This document shows, piece by piece, positions 1 to 12,539 of a DNA stretch of 64,000 nucleotides (positions are counted from its first letter, which is position 1; each line of letters opens with the position of its first letter). The DNA lies in NCBI GenBank assembly GCA_038030265.1, contig CM075939.1:50139253-50203252 (forward strand), in the 5' to 3' direction. The notes beneath the pieces were generated by a model. The model saw only the letters and a list, made by a program, of their open reading frames with translations. It had not been told where the DNA came from and ran no database searches. The translations under genes were made by a program, and so were the position numbers. This stretch comes from Corythucha ciliata (Eukaryota; Arthropoda; Insecta; Hemiptera; Tingidae).

Positions 1-3000
1 GAGTCGACTAGTATCTCGGCTTGTAGCTGGGGCTCTTTAGTTAGTAAAGGTCGTTTTGTCGGGCTATGTCTACGGTTTGCAGACGATTTTGAAACGTCGT
101 TGGATGATTGGAAGCCCGATCCGTCCGAGGCCGCCATGAATTTATGCGTTGTTTCAGAGGGCACTTATGAAGTCTGTTCACGAACAGTTGCTGCTCAAAA
201 GATCGACTGCGGTAATTCACGGTTTTATTTGTACTTTCGCGTCGTTGAATTTATACTCGATGGACCCGGTTCGTGTTTTTCTATTATTACAGAGAACGCT
301 AAATGGTTTCTGAACGTCCAGTGGGCTATGGAGGGAGTTGATATTCACTTGGACGTGAATATCGGGAAACAGTTGTCGGCTCTTGGACACACTCTAACGA
401 CTCTTACGAGTTACCAAGAGGATGACGTCCCGAATAGAAGTTATGAAAGTGACGAAGGAGACAACGCGGAGGAGACTATCGATCATTCCGCGGTATATCT
501 CTTTTCTCTTCCCTACATCAGGGTCTTTACAAAAAAAACATTCAAAATTGTAGGAAAGCCCTCTAATAAAAAGACCTAGAGGGGCATCCGATAATCTCCC
601 AGTGTTTCTCGACCCAAGTCTGGACGCTAAAAAACGTTGTAAGCTCATTGAAAAAGAAATGAACGAACAAGCGAAAATCATCAACGATCTACGAACTCTC
701 GGCGCTTCGCACAGCACGATCGAGCAGGAAGTGAAACGGTTGAGAGCTTTGGAAAATTTGGTCTTCAAAGATTTCCGCCGAGATATGATCCAGAAATTAC
801 GGCGACAGAGCGTCAAACCTGCGAGCCTCAAGAAACGCCTCATGATGGGCTCCAAATCGGCCACATTCCGTTCGCGCTCTTTCATCGTTCCGTCACCGAC
901 ACCTGAACATCAAATTGAAATCGAAAGGTACACTCCTCCTCCACAGCCCACACCTTTTAAGTCGCTCGTTTTATACACTTAAGCTTGTTGTACCATAAAA
1001 CTGTGTTTGTTTTTGCATTGTGCCGTCTTATTTCGTTTTTTCGCAATCCACTTACACCTACAGTCCAGACATCGTGGAAGCAGGTAGCTTAAGCGGTTCG
1101 CCCACTGCCAGCCTCTTTCCAAGAACGCATCGTCACCATCATCTCACCGCATCCTCAAGGGTCACTTTTAACACTGAGCCCCATACTTTTGCTAGGTATG
1201 TATACCGTTATAATCGTAATATCTCCCCCCCCCCCACCGCCACCACCATGCGTCTTTTCGTCTTGAGTGCTTTCCACAAGAGAGGAAAACTTCCACGGTA
1301 CCGTTTTTTTAAAATTTGTTTTCTTTTATACGGTTGTTCGCATTTCAGACAATCCTCTCTGCCCAGCGCTTCGTCTGAATTAAGTCTTCCCATCGAGGAT
1401 GAACTCATTGAATGGCAGGGTCGACACTCTACAGACAATATACCTCCTCCGATCGACGTCGACCACAGGTATCTCGGGATTTTTGTTAAACCGCGTCCTT
1501 GACGTTTTTTTTTCTCGATTAATTCATTTTTTTCCTTCAGCGCGTTACTGTTGAACGACATCGACAGCAGTACAACGGGGTCGAGCCCCAGTACGGTGCC
1601 GACGCAACAAAAACCCACTGAACCGAATATTGATTTCGAATTGGATGTTAAGGTGTTGATCAATAGAGGAAAGTGCGTTTTACACACAAAGGATCAAACT
1701 AAGGAGGATGAAACTAAAATGTGCGATCGGTTTAAGGAAATCAAATAGAAACAAAATCTGGTCTTACTATACTTATATTAATTAAATGCGTTGCTTAGGC
1801 TTTCTAGGTTGAAAAAAGAGAGAAGTTGTTCGGGAGGAATGTTCGAATTCCCTCCCTCGCCCAGTCTGAGCCGAAAAACCCACAGTCGACACCATAGTTC
1901 AACACCGGCTAACCGTCTGAAACAGATTCAAGCTCCTCCTCTGGGTGACGTTACGGTTTTCCACATACCGGGACTTGATGTTAAGGTATGGTCGTTTTGC
2001 ATGACTTAAAAGCTTTTAAATCGTCTGAAACTCGAATGTCTCAGGTTCACTACGAGTCTAAAACTGGTCTGGACTACGCGGCCTCCTCCTCTTCTGCCAC
2101 GAAGCCATCCACGCCCGCACCGACGGACTCGCGTAAAACTCCGATAGGCGTTCCACCGGTTGGTGGAATGAAAAAGGCCACTTTATTCGCTTGGACGACG
2201 CTTCAAAGTATTCCGGAAGAGACTGTTATTTCGCCTCATATTTTAGAATTCCTCGAACAGACACTCGAGCCGATACCGACGAATGATAGGAGCCCGTCTG
2301 CATCACAGGGACAAGGTGGCAATTCTCTTATTCTTACTTTATTTGTTACATGTTATTAATTTGTCTTGCCAGGAGGAATGTTTAACAATGACGACAACAT
2401 GACGAACATGACAGTGCAGTACTACGCGTCGTTCCCCGTTGACGTCATTGTTTACTTCCACATGCAACCATCGACTTTCAGATTTTCTTGCTTGCCTGTC
2501 TCTCGTGTCGAGTGCATGCTCCAACTGCCATCATTGGATATCGTGTTCTCTTCGAAAAGGGCGGATCCTATGTCACCAACGTAAGGCTTTTTATATTGTT
2601 AGTCACTCCCTTTATTTTTTGCCATTTAACAATAAAATTTTAAAGATCCGGCGTTCCCGGTGCAATGGGAGGCATCAGCATTACGAGCTGCCTATCGGAC
2701 TTTTCCCTGTACATATTCCATCCTTACGGTGGGAAAAAAACAGGCGTCAAAGAGGCTCAATGGAGCCCGTTGGCCGATAGCGAGAGAAAGGACTCGTTGT
2801 CTGTGAACGTTGAATTCGTCAAATTCCATTTGTCTCGTTCTAGAAAATTGAACATCGAGCCCAAAACATTGGCTGACCACAATCAGGCGATTATTAGATT
2901 TTCAAGTATGACATTCTTTCTCCTCTCCACCAGGGAAAGGCAACAAAATTTGAAAATTTGTTTTGTAGCGATCGTGGACATTGGATCCGCTTCTTTCAAG

Positions 3001-5838
3001 TACGACATGCGGCGACTCACGGAAATCTTGGCTTTCCCCAAAGCTTGGTATCGGCGGAGTATCATGCGAAGACTATTTCTGGGTGATTTGAGCAGTACTG
3101 CCACGTATAGTGACGGAGATGAATCGGATAATTGTCTCAAGTAAATTTGTCAGCCACGATGAATAATTTTAGCGGTTCAACCATGTTTTATTTCTCTGTC
3201 TATGTTTTTAGTGAAAGGAGCCCAATTCTGACTCGTGACAACATGAGGCTTAATTTGGACACCTCGGGGGGCTCGAATTTGCGTCGCTTCAAACCAGGTA
3301 GATTCACACTCCAATTCCCCTCCAGCCACGCACGTTCAATTTTTGTCCATTTCAGAGAAAAGCTCTAGCTCTGACTCCAGCCCAGTGACGGCTGAAAAAA
3401 TGCCCAACGTATCCTGGGAAACGCTCGTTCTCTTCGCCGTCAATTTCAAACGTTTGAACGTTCACATGAACATGGGCAACGTGATGGGCAATGTCGTTTG
3501 GTTGACGAAAGATTTTCGCTCAGAGGGTCGCCTAGCCATCGGCAGTACGGGACATAAAAATATGTACATCGGCTTGGGTCTGGCCGGCGCAAGCCTCGAC
3601 GCCAAAGGAGGTATCGTCGGCGGTACGATTGATTTGAGCAACATCGATACTTTTAGTGAGTATCCTTTCCATTCCATTATTCTCGGACAACACTTTATTG
3701 AATTGTGGTAACGACTTGATTCACTAAATCCAATGTAGTAACGATTCGCGAGGATCCCGGTACGGAGCCTGATCACACTCTCGGTTTACGGCTAGCGGCG
3801 TTGGAATGTCGGCTTGACTACATGGGAACAGCCGTACTAATGTGTCGCGTCAGCTCTCTAGCAGTGCAGTTAAAGGATGAATGGAAAACTGGAGCTCCGA
3901 AAAGTGACACATTCAACCCAACGAGAAGGTTTTACACTAATTTATCGTTCTCCCTAGAAAGAAATTAATGGTTTTTTGTTATTGCCGAAAAAAAGGCCTG
4001 CTATGATCTTCATGCATGGAGATTTGGGTTGGGATCAGTTGCAGCTGATGATATCAAAATCAACGACCGTTGACCTGCTGAAAATGTACTACAAACTAGA
4101 AGAATTCTTCTCTCAACAGTTTAAAAGCAGTAAGCGTGTCTTCTCATCTCTTGGGAATGGAGGAGCGGCAGCGGCCGCCGCCTCTGGTGGCTCAACATTG
4201 AGGAAGCGTCCCCGAAAAAAAATGTCGACGTCCGAAAGTAATATCCCCCCCCCCCCACTAGTAAATCCCTTGCGTGACTCCGTAGTGCTGTTTTTTAGAC
4301 TGGTCCCAGGAAGCGCGGCATCACAGACACTGGCAAAGAGCGTTGGGGCGTGCGACGCTATTGAACGTGGCGTCTTCGACTTCTGACAATTCAGCGGTTC
4401 TTGGCGGCACTCTTGAATTACACGGAACTAACATATCGCTCGCTTGCTTCCACGGCATTAATTTTAAGTCGAAATCGTGGGCTCTGTTCTCGCTCAAAGA
4501 GCCGAGCATTTCATTCGCCACTGAAGCACAGCGGGTTCCGAACACTGAAAGTGAGTTCTTGGAACATTCTAGAGCTGCCGATGAGTTCTCTTACTTATTT
4601 TCGTGTGTGTTACAGGTGGCCAAATCGACTCGCATATCGTGCAAACGCTAACATTTAGCCTTGGAATGGCTCAACAGGGTACGGCTCAACACGATAGCAT
4701 GGCTATTGTCTGCAAAGTATCTCGGAATGTGGTTTTCCCTCCACAATTTAGAACGCTACAAGAATGGTTTCACTACGCTTTTTCATGCAGCGAGGACGAT
4801 GGTGAAAATTCCCCCCTTCGTCGCCATCAACACAACTCCCGTCGACTTTTTTAATTTGTTTTCTTTTTTCGTTCATTTTTTAGCCGTCGATAGATTTCCT
4901 TGCGTCGATAGAGACCCCGAGCGCGTTGAACCGCCGCCTACTGCGCCGGGCCGCGTTCGTGGAGTACCAAAATCTCCTGATCCGAAACACACGCGAGAGG
5001 TGATCTTTGCCTTGCCCTCGCTTCAGACGCATTTAAAAACGGAACACCTTCAGGCGCCGTCAACGCCGACTGACGCTTGTATTTAGCTGAATGTTCGCTT
5101 ATTTTTTGTCTATGAAGAGCTAAATTCTCTTTCTTTCAGCCGAAGACAAACCCGTTGTCGAGTGTAGTTTTGTCACCGAATTCGAGGACCATATTTTTGT
5201 GACTGTTGACGCCGAAGCGATTTATTTCCTTCACAACTTAATAACTTCCTACCTTAGAGAAAAGGACAGAATTGTAAGTTGATCGGGCTTATACCGACGA
5301 GATACGAACGTTAAAAACTGACTCTTCTCCTCGCCCAATGCCCGTAAACAGATGGGCGGCCAAGGAGTTCGAGCGCAAAGCCCCCCACTCGACAGGCCGT
5401 CCACATCGTCGTCAACGTCCAGCGATGCACGTACCAGTGAGGCCTCCGCTTCAGACGGGTTGGCCGTCCTTCAAACTGAGGATGAGAAAAATCGGAAAAT
5501 CGAACCGTCGGACGTGTTCAACATGGACTGGCGGTCGTTCCACTGTAAAACTTGGCACTTGGAGCCGACAGTTAGGTTGGTTGATCGGAATTTTTTGAAA
5601 TTAGAACAGGTTTTCTGGTAATGCTCATTTTGTTTGTAAAAGGTTGTTATCGTGGGGAGGGAAGAGCATTGAGCCGTATGGAGTCGATTACATCCTACAA
5701 AAACTCGGGTTTTCCCATGCTCGCACGACGATTCCCAAATGGGTTCAACGGGGTTTCATGGATCCATTGGACAAGGTTCTCTCTGTTCTCGCGTACAGAA
5801 TGCTTCAGCTAGCAAAGGAGCAAGCGAAACGCAAATAA
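1..5838 (+). CDS. BLTP1: BLTP1 / tweek (KIAA1109), C-terminal part, 20 exons
   Basis: Bridge-like lipid transfer protein 1, a giant rod-shaped protein that moves lipids between membranes at contact sites; in flies (tweek) it affects synaptic vesicle recycling. The window opens inside the gene. Exons I can place with matching phases: 1-492, 554-927, 1064-1195, 1349-1468, 1541-1729, 1799-1985, 2045-2315, 2373-2580, 2646-2905, 2969-3140, 3212-3297, 3356-3655, 3739-3929, 3996-4237, 4299-4550, 4616-4801, 4884-5078, 5140-5273, 5352-5575, 5643-5838. Diagnostic stretches match the vertebrate C-terminus closely: DIGSASFKYDMRRL (about 2980), GKCVLH (about 1670), NFKSKSWALFSL (about 4470), VDYILQKLGF and HARTTIPKW near the end (5670-5740). 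Serine/proline-rich linkers sit between conserved blocks. The first codons are open from base 1, so the 5' part lies outside. Family identity is very secure; individual junctions are inferred from splice signals. Confidence 0.95.
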
Positions 5839-5935
5839 ACTAAAGTTTCACTCGGTCACCATTAAACTGCACTATAAATGGGCCACTCACCATCAAACCA
5901 ATATTGAGAAAGAACTGTCGTATTTTGTTAATAAA
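5834..5935 (+). terminator. Polyadenylation signals of BLTP1
   Basis: AATAAA occurs at 5834-5839, overlapping the BLTP1 stop codon (5836-5838), and again at 5930-5935. The second lies about 95 bases downstream and is the more likely 3'-end signal; the first would give almost no 3'UTR. Assigned by sequence and position only. Confidence 0.5.
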
Positions 5936-5939
5936 TAAT

Positions 5940-6879
5940 TTATTATCGTTTTACTCCGACTTAATCCAGTTAAACCAGAAGGACGAGGGTGGATACGGTT
6001 CAAGGTAGGGGGTAAGAACGGTATTTCACAGCAGAAGCTGTCTCTGGTCTAGTGGGCTACCCCTCGGCTAAAATCAGTCTTTTACACAGTCACCTCACTT
6101 AAGTTGGCCCCCCGCGATCGCGTTATCTCAAACGGAGCCCCCTCCCCTACAGTGCACCACAAGCCATTAACAGGCGATTTTTTTTTTTTGCGAGCCCCTT
6201 ACTTTCGACTAATTGTAAGCCAACAGAAAGCACCGCCAAGAACATTTTGCGCACCCTCACGACACGTATAATAGTTTTCCGTAATAGAAGATGGAAGGGG
6301 GCAACCCCTAAGGCTGGTCGTTCACTGGAAGAGTTATCGAGCGGCGCTTCCAAAGCGTTTTCGAGCGTACATCCCAAAGGCTTAAATTGTAAGCACTGCA
6401 GCTAAGCCTGCGATGGACGATGTCACATTCAATTTGAGCCTTTGTGATGTACGCTCGTTGTCGCACCGCTCGAAATCGCTGCCAGTGGACGACCGGCCTT
6501 AATGGGGAACTTGCATGAATGTCCGATTTGGGAGAAAAGTATACCGGTGAATTGGCCCATGGACAGAAGGATATCAACGGTAGTTGCAGTCCGATTGGTG
6601 CTTTTAGTGATTTGTAAATAAATTTCAAAGTTCTTCAAGAGGGGACAGATGGTACGAGGGGAAATGACATCAATCCCTACTTTTGAAGCATGTGATTAGG
6701 GCACTCTAACATTTTTTGTTTACAAATAACAAGAAAAATTGTCCCCCTGAAAACGTGTCTTACCCCCCTCTTCCTCACACCATCCATTTCATTAATTAGG
6801 CTTTGACGTTATCAAATACCCACTCAAAATTTTTAAAAATTCGCTCTAAAAAAATCGTTGATTGATTTCAATGTTTAAA
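5940..6879. other. Intergenic stretch, no gene seen
   Basis: Short open frames on both strands have no recognisable protein content and no paired splice sites. There are a few homopolymer runs (T-run near 6180) and nothing else I can name. It ends where the GGGGCCCATACACG inverted repeat begins. Confidence 0.6.
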
Positions 6880-7350
6880 GGGGCCCATACACGATCAACA
6901 TGGTTGTCAACTTTGTTGTCAACATTGGTTGACGACTCCCCCACACACGAAACGGGATGTTAATGGAAATCTAAAGTTGAAAACATGAAAACATAGTTAC
7001 TGACAGGTTGCCATTAGTAACCAAAAGCGTATTTTCACGCGGTTTTTACCCCAGAACCATGTCTTCTTACCGAAGGTTACCGCTTACTGCTAAAGGTGCG
7101 TTTACACAGAAGTGTCCCGCGACGCTTATGCCTCGACATACATGTCAAGTGTTGGACAAAATTCGCTTTGACTGTATAAACTCTCATGAAAATGTCTAAA
7201 GTTTATGTTACCTATAGTCAATTCAAAGTGGACTTCCTAGGATTTGTTGAGATTCCAGGAGGTAAACTTTAAATTCTGTCTCTTGATTTGTTTAGGTTTG
7301 TATAGACGAGGAATGAAATTGTGAAAATTATTGTAAGTTCATCTAAATTA

Positions 7351-7673
7351 CTCTCTTGGGGTGTTAATGTTGGAACCCCAGCCAGAAATCGGGCCGAGGC
7401 CGACGGAAACTACTCCGTCGGGATGGGATCATTGCAAGAAGAAGGGTGACCTTTCTCTATTCTTTTTCCTTTCTGAATTGTATTAAAAAATGTTTAAAAG
7501 AAAGTAGCGGTGAGATCATCGCGAAGAGAGCACTCATTATGGCTCCCGTTGCGGTAGGAGACGTCTAATCGGGTTCGGGAATTCCGACAGCGATCTCATC
7601 CCGAAGGAGTCGGTTTCGCCGGCCCGGACCCGATTTAGGGCTCGGGTCCCAACATAAAACACACCCAAGAGAG
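7351..7673. mobile_element. MITE with ~85-bp imperfect inverted repeats, TA-flanked
   Basis: The ends read CTCTCTTGGG (7351) and CCCAAGAGAG (ending 7673), each flanked by TA (7349-7350 and 7674-7675). The similarity of the two arms continues inward for roughly 85 bases through GGGCC- and CCGACGG-rich sequence. TA target duplication and no coding capacity point to a Tc1/mariner-mobilised miniature element about 323 bp long. Confidence 0.8.
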
Positions 7674-7675
7674 TA

Positions 7676-8415
7676 TCACCAACACTTTTGAAGTATAGTG
7701 CAAGAAGTGTCTGGCACTACATTCTGTTTCAGTGCAGACGGTTTCATATTCAGACATTCTCTCTCACGATCGGAGCTTAATTCCATTTAGAACTATATTG
7801 TTCAAAGTTTTTGTGAAATTTGAATTGAGAAAATAATAATAAAAAAATGAAGAATAACGAGGCGTGATTATTTAGGCGTATAGTCTGATGGCTGTCCGAA
7901 CCATCACAAAAGAGGGAGTATCAAATGAAATTTGCAATACATTGCTCAAACCGTCCAAACAACTCAACAAAACAAACAACACTACACTGAAACTATTCGC
8001 ACATCTATTTCCTGAGAGAAGAAGCGGCACTATACTCTAAAAAGTTGTTACCAAACGTTTCTCAACTACTTATAGCTAGTGTAAACAGATGAGCGGAAAA
8101 ACTTCTGCATTCAGCTAGCTTTCGAATGGTATGCCACAATAACAAGCTGTGATTTGTCTATCGCTAGGAATGCCACTGAAAATCCAAAAACTGCTTTGAA
8201 TAGGTTAACGCGCTTCTTCAGTTTCTAACCAGCCGCCGTTCTAAAGCAGTCGCAATTCGCAATAATTAAATTGATTGTTTTACTATAACTCGACCAGATT
8301 CTAATGAAACTTTTTAACAACATTTCCAGATGTACTTGCACCATCATGTATTTTCATGAAGAAGATTGATTACGTAATTGTTAAAAACAAAACGTTCCCA
8401 AAAGTGAAAGAACTT
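7676..8415. other. Gene-free stretch between MITE and transposase
   Basis: AT-rich sequence without convincing coding frames or repeats. It may hold the far end of the mariner-like element, but I could not find a clean terminal inverted repeat matching one upstream of 9480. Confidence 0.5.
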
Positions 8416-9480
8416 TCAATTGAGGTGCTCAAAATGACTGCCGTTGTTTTGGATGCACTTTCTAGCCCTATTTCGGACTTCAGTAGTGGTCACGCCGAGT
8501 CTCCACTCCTGCCGGAGGATTCCTGCTGCGGTTTCAATTCTGCGCATAAGATCTTCTTATGTTTGTACCTCTTCGAAATACACAATCTCCTTCAACCGTC
8601 CCCACACGAAAAAGTCTAGAGGAGTGAGGTCGGGAGAACGCGGTGGCCAATTTATAGACCCTCCTCGGCCAATTCATTTGTTGGGAAACGAATCGTTCAG
8701 AAAGTTTCTTACACCTCGGCTGAAGTGAGCGGGACACCCGTCGTGTTGAAAAGTCATGTCTCTCCTGATCTCCAATGGCAAATCTTCGAGAATACCAGGA
8801 AGCTCCTCTCGAAGAAAGCGCAGATAGCTGCTTCCGTTCAGCGTGTCAGGCAGCACAAAGGGCCCAATAAAGTGCTCACCGATTGCTCCTGCCCACAAAT
8901 TTATGCTGAATTTACTTTGAAACGAAGTCGGTCGTTTAACCTGAGGATTTTCCCCTTTTTTGCTCCAAAAGTGGATGTTGTGGAAGTTGACTATTCCTTC
9001 TCTGGAAAACCTGGATTCGTCGGTCCAAAGGATAGACTTCAGGAAATTAGGGTCCTGAGAATCCTTATCCAGGATACATTGAGAAAATTGTACCCTCCTA
9101 ATTTCGTCGCCAGGTTCCAGACCCTGTACCGGGGTGAAGTGAAAGGGATGCATATTCTCCCCTTTCAGAGTCGACCAAACTCTCTTAGCAGTCACCTGAT
9201 AGTCTCGAGCAACTTGCCGAATACTTGCACGAGGATTTTCCTCAATCGCTTGTAATATCGCTTCCTCCCGGTGAGGTCGAATTCTCCTGTTCCTTTCAAC
9301 GCGGCGACGAGAGCAAGTTCCAGTCTCCCTGAAGCGACGGAACGAATTACTAAAAACGTCAGCTTGAGGAACTCGACGCGTTGGAAATCTCTCCTCATAC
9401 AAACGCCGTGCGAGCGAGTTATTCCCATCAGCAAGCTCATACACATAAACAATGTCCGCGTACTCTTCGTTTGAAAAAGA
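8416..9480 (-). pseudogene. Tc1/mariner-superfamily transposase, inactivated
   Basis: A cut-and-paste transposase reading leftward from about 9480 to a stop at 8418-8416. The N-terminal part carries a helix-turn-helix of the type common in insect mariner-like proteins (RRVPQADVFSNSFRRFRETG, then SIRQVARDYQVTAKRV). The catalytic DDE/D core is visible: ILWTDESRF near 9030, FQHDGCPAHF near 8750 and WPPRSPDLTPLDFF near 8630. I count 36 residues between the second and third acidic residues, the third being D. An in-frame TGA lies just after the FPNK codons (about 8671-8673), interrupting the core, and I see no ATG in frame at a suitable 5' position. It is therefore a dead copy. The superfamily is secure; the exact family is not. 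Confidence 0.85.
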
Positions 9481-9639
9481 CGTTGTGACGTTAGCTGGAT
9501 CAACGAACGAAAGACAAAATGTGACGATCTGTGCGTTCTTAACGTTGGAAAATTTAGGAAATAAACGATGAAATGATAATCCATAGCAAAAATTGAAGGA
9601 AAAATGCCAACGTGGGACTGAAGTGTAAAAAAAAACAGC

Positions 9640-10870
9640 TAATATTGAAAAATTAACTATATAATTAGCCTGTCATAAATAAATGAAAACTCTCGTTTTC
9701 AGCTCAAATTGTGAAAAAGTGTTATTCCCGGTTAAAATTTGAGGAAATCACGAACTCGTGGCTGAAAAATTAAGGTAATTCGCAAATTCACAGATTAGAA
9801 ACGTTGCAAAGCAGCTAAAGTTGAAAAAAACGCGAATTTACGGCTAAAATTGAGGAAAATAATCGCGGATAAAGTGTGTTGGAATTTCTAATTCCGCCTT
9901 CTGACGACAACTTTGTGGCTAAAATTGAGGTAAACGGCAAATTCATGGTTATAAGTAAAAGAAAAAACACTGATTCACGGATAGAACTGAGATGAAGCCC
10001 TATTCTACATATAATAAAAATTGAAAAAAATTACTAATGCGATGCCAAAATGTAAAAGAACCCGCCAATTTGCGGCTAATATAGAAAAAATCAGTGATTA
10101 TTCTGGCTAGAATAAAAAGAAAAGTTAATTTTCAGCCTTAATTGAAACAAAAAGTGCTAATTCACTGTCAAAAATGGAAGAATTGCCGATTTGCAGTGCG
10201 AAATGAACAAAATTCGCCAATACACGGGCTAGAAATAGCTACTGCACTGCAAAAATTACGAAAAAGCGCTAATTTACGGCTAAAATTCAGACAAATTTAA
10301 ATTTTCGTCAAAAATTGGAAATACGTTAATTCGCGGCTTCATCGGGAGACTTTGAGGCTAAAATTGAGAACAAGCGCTAATTTATGGCTATGAGTGAAAA
10401 ACTCGCAAATTCGCGGCTAAAACTGAGATGAAATCGCTATTCCGCAGTGTATGGTTACGGTGAACAAGAAATGCTAATTTGTGGTAAACATTTCGAGAAT
10501 TTCACGGCTAATATTGAGTAATTTTCAGCTCACACTGAGTACACCGCTAGAAAAAATCGCTAATTTGCAGCTAAAATTGTGGAAAACGCCAACTCGAGGA
10601 AAGTTAAAGTAACATCGCTGATTCACAGGATACAAAATCTACTTTGCTGCTAAAGTTGGGGAAAAGCGCATATTCATGCGGGGGGGGATTACCCCGCTAA
10701 TCAGTTGCTAATTTGCGGCGAAAATCGCTAATTTGCTGTTAAAGTTGACAAAAAGCACTCATTCGCGGCTAAAATGGAGAAATTCGCAGTTTAAACTTGG
10801 CATAAGCGCTGTTTAGCGGATAGACTTTGGAAATAGCCATGGCTAAAATTAGGAAAAGGCCTTAGAGGTT
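9640..10870 (+). repeat. Degenerate ~30-35-bp minisatellite (GCGGCTAAAATTGAG family)
   Basis: About 1.2 kb of imperfect tandem units around a core such as CGCTAATTCGCGGCTAAAAT followed by TGAGAAAAA. Copies differ at many positions, so the array is old or diverges quickly. The same core recurs in the opposite orientation at about 19060-20500 and 51630-52600. No coding function is suggested. Confidence 0.85.
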
Positions 10871-11502
10871 ACCAATAGAGGTTTTATGTATAGTTAGAGA
10901 CTTTTAGGGGCCTCTTGAAGATTTCCGCCCTGGGCCCCGATATAGGTCCACCAGTGACCTCACCTCCTTTTCAGCTCTCGATCCACCAGTGCTCGCCGGT
11001 TCGGTACTAAATACTTGGTGACAACTTGTCTACTTTTTTTTTGCGCATCGAGGCGCAGCGCCATTTCGCGCTGCTACATTTTGTCAACTTGTCTATTGAA
11101 GGACCTGATATTTTTGAATTATTTATTTTTCGTGTTTTTTGCACTATCTGCCATCGAAATCGAATTTTTGAAAAGTATTTTAAATTGTATTTGTATTTTA
11201 TTCAAAATACAATTCAAAAAGTATTTGTATTTCAGTATTCAAAATACATTTTTGAAAGTATTTTGGGCTTTGTATTTAAAATACATTTTCAAAGTATTTT
11301 GCCCACCCCTGTCGATGACTCATGTACGTCAATTCCTTATTAATCAATTACTCCACGTTCCACGAAATGGCTCTAGGTAACATGTTCTGGTGTTACTGAA
11401 GCCTGTGCTTGGGAAGTGGACGATGCAACAGACAAACCACGCAATAGTGGAGCAGAAGATGTGCTACCTGTAGTAGTAAATTGCTCAATTGGCAACAAAA
11501 CT

Positions 11503-11920
11503 AGATGTTGTTAGATGGATATATTGAATAAATCTGTCGCCGGTATTTTAATTAATAAATTAATTAGACTGATATTATCCGGACGACGATGGAAGGGCAT
11601 AGCCCAACACGATTCGAGTTTCGAGAAAAAAAAAAAAACAACATCTAGATAAGATAAAATTCGGCGTGGTTTACCGATCAGGAGAAGCGCCTAGAGTTTC
11701 GAGAAACAATGGACCTGGGTGGGGTTCGGCTTAGCTTATCCCTCGGAGTACGACTCCCATAGGCGTCTCCGTGGCGCAAATGGCAGCGTGCTGGACTGGT
11801 AATGCAGAGGTTGCGGGTTCAAATCCCGCCGGGGAGCCATTTTTTCTCGAAACTCGAATCGTGTTGGGCTATGCCCTTCCATCGTCGTCCGGATAATATC
11901 AGTCTAATTAATTTATTAAT
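11503..11920. mobile_element. tRNA-bearing inverted-repeat element
   Basis: Arms at 11551-11631 and 11840-11920 are reverse complements over about 80 bases with essentially no mismatch (ATTAATAAATTAATTAGACT at the outer end, TTCGAGTTTCGAGAAA at the inner end). Between them lies a tRNA-like gene (11765-11837). A 12-base direct repeat, GGCAACAAAACT, occurs at 11491-11502 and 11921-11932 and could be a target-site duplication, in which case about 48 extra bases sit outside the left arm. Near identity of the arms implies recent formation or conversion. I do not recognise a named family. Confidence 0.75.
11765..11837 (+). tRNA. tRNA-like gene, anticodon GGT (Thr), possibly a pseudogene
   Basis: The A-box (TGGCGCAAATGG) and B-box (GGTTCAAATCC) promoters are intact. 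The T-arm is perfect (GCGGG with CCCGC) and the D-stem pairs. The anticodon loop CTGGTAA gives GGT, reading threonine codons. The acceptor stem has a G-G clash at its first pair and a G-T wobble, and the anticodon stem has one G-G mismatch. Eukaryotes usually read this codon box with an AGT anticodon. I therefore suspect a decayed tRNA or a tRNA-derived promoter inside the surrounding inverted-repeat element. Confidence 0.6.
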
Positions 11921-11932
11921 GGCAACAAAACT

Positions 11933-12170
11933 TTTGAAAACCCCCATTTTGGCGCATACAACGCCAGGGAGTTATTTGATCAAACTGATGAGATGTTAGG
12001 ACCAACTAGATCTCAAATGGAGTCTATGTGGGAAAGAAAGAATTTTTTCGAGCAATCTTAGAGCAAGGTATGGCCCGGACGGCGTACGGGGTACGGCGGA
12101 TGGATATTGCAGAAATCGAATCTAGACATGTTAAAACGTACACAGAAAAAGTTTGAGGGTGGGTTGTAAA
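11933..12170 (+). repeat. Dispersed repeat, inverted copy at 57610-57870
   Basis: Blocks such as AGTTATTTGATCAAACTGAT, ACCAACTAGA, GGAGTCTATGTG and GGCCCGGACGGCG are found in the same order, reverse-complemented, at 57690-57830. The tRNA-bearing element ends directly against this copy. No coding content; the family is unknown to me. Confidence 0.75.
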
Positions 12171-12539
12171 AAAAAAAAATAAAATTCCGACCGAAAGCAG
12201 GTGTATTATTCAGAATGAATAATAAACCAAAAATCAAGCCAAAGAAGACAATGAGGTGGAATGCTTGCCATGATACGCACTGTGAACTGTGAAGTGAAAA
12301 TTCTAACATATGCTCACAACTATCGGTCGCGGTCAGGGGTGTCAGGTTGGTTGGTTGGCAAACAAAGTTCTCTAGTTCAATTGGTTCAATCATCACTGCT
12401 CAGTTCTTGTCGTCAAGGTGACTTGGTGAAGGGGGGTCGTTTGCCCTCCAACCAGTGTAACCTCCTTAGCAACCTGACCGCGACCGATGTTGCATCTTCC
12501 CCATAGACGGGTCAACAACGTTACCAACACCTGGGTTTT

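Noticed and set aside
9640..10870. CRISPR-like array
   Set aside because: Units are imperfect, have no regular unique spacers, and the context is eukaryotic; it is a degenerate minisatellite.
11015..11380. Hydrophobic 121-codon frame
   Set aside because: Low-complexity T-rich sequence with AAAGTATTTTG repeats; no conserved residues.
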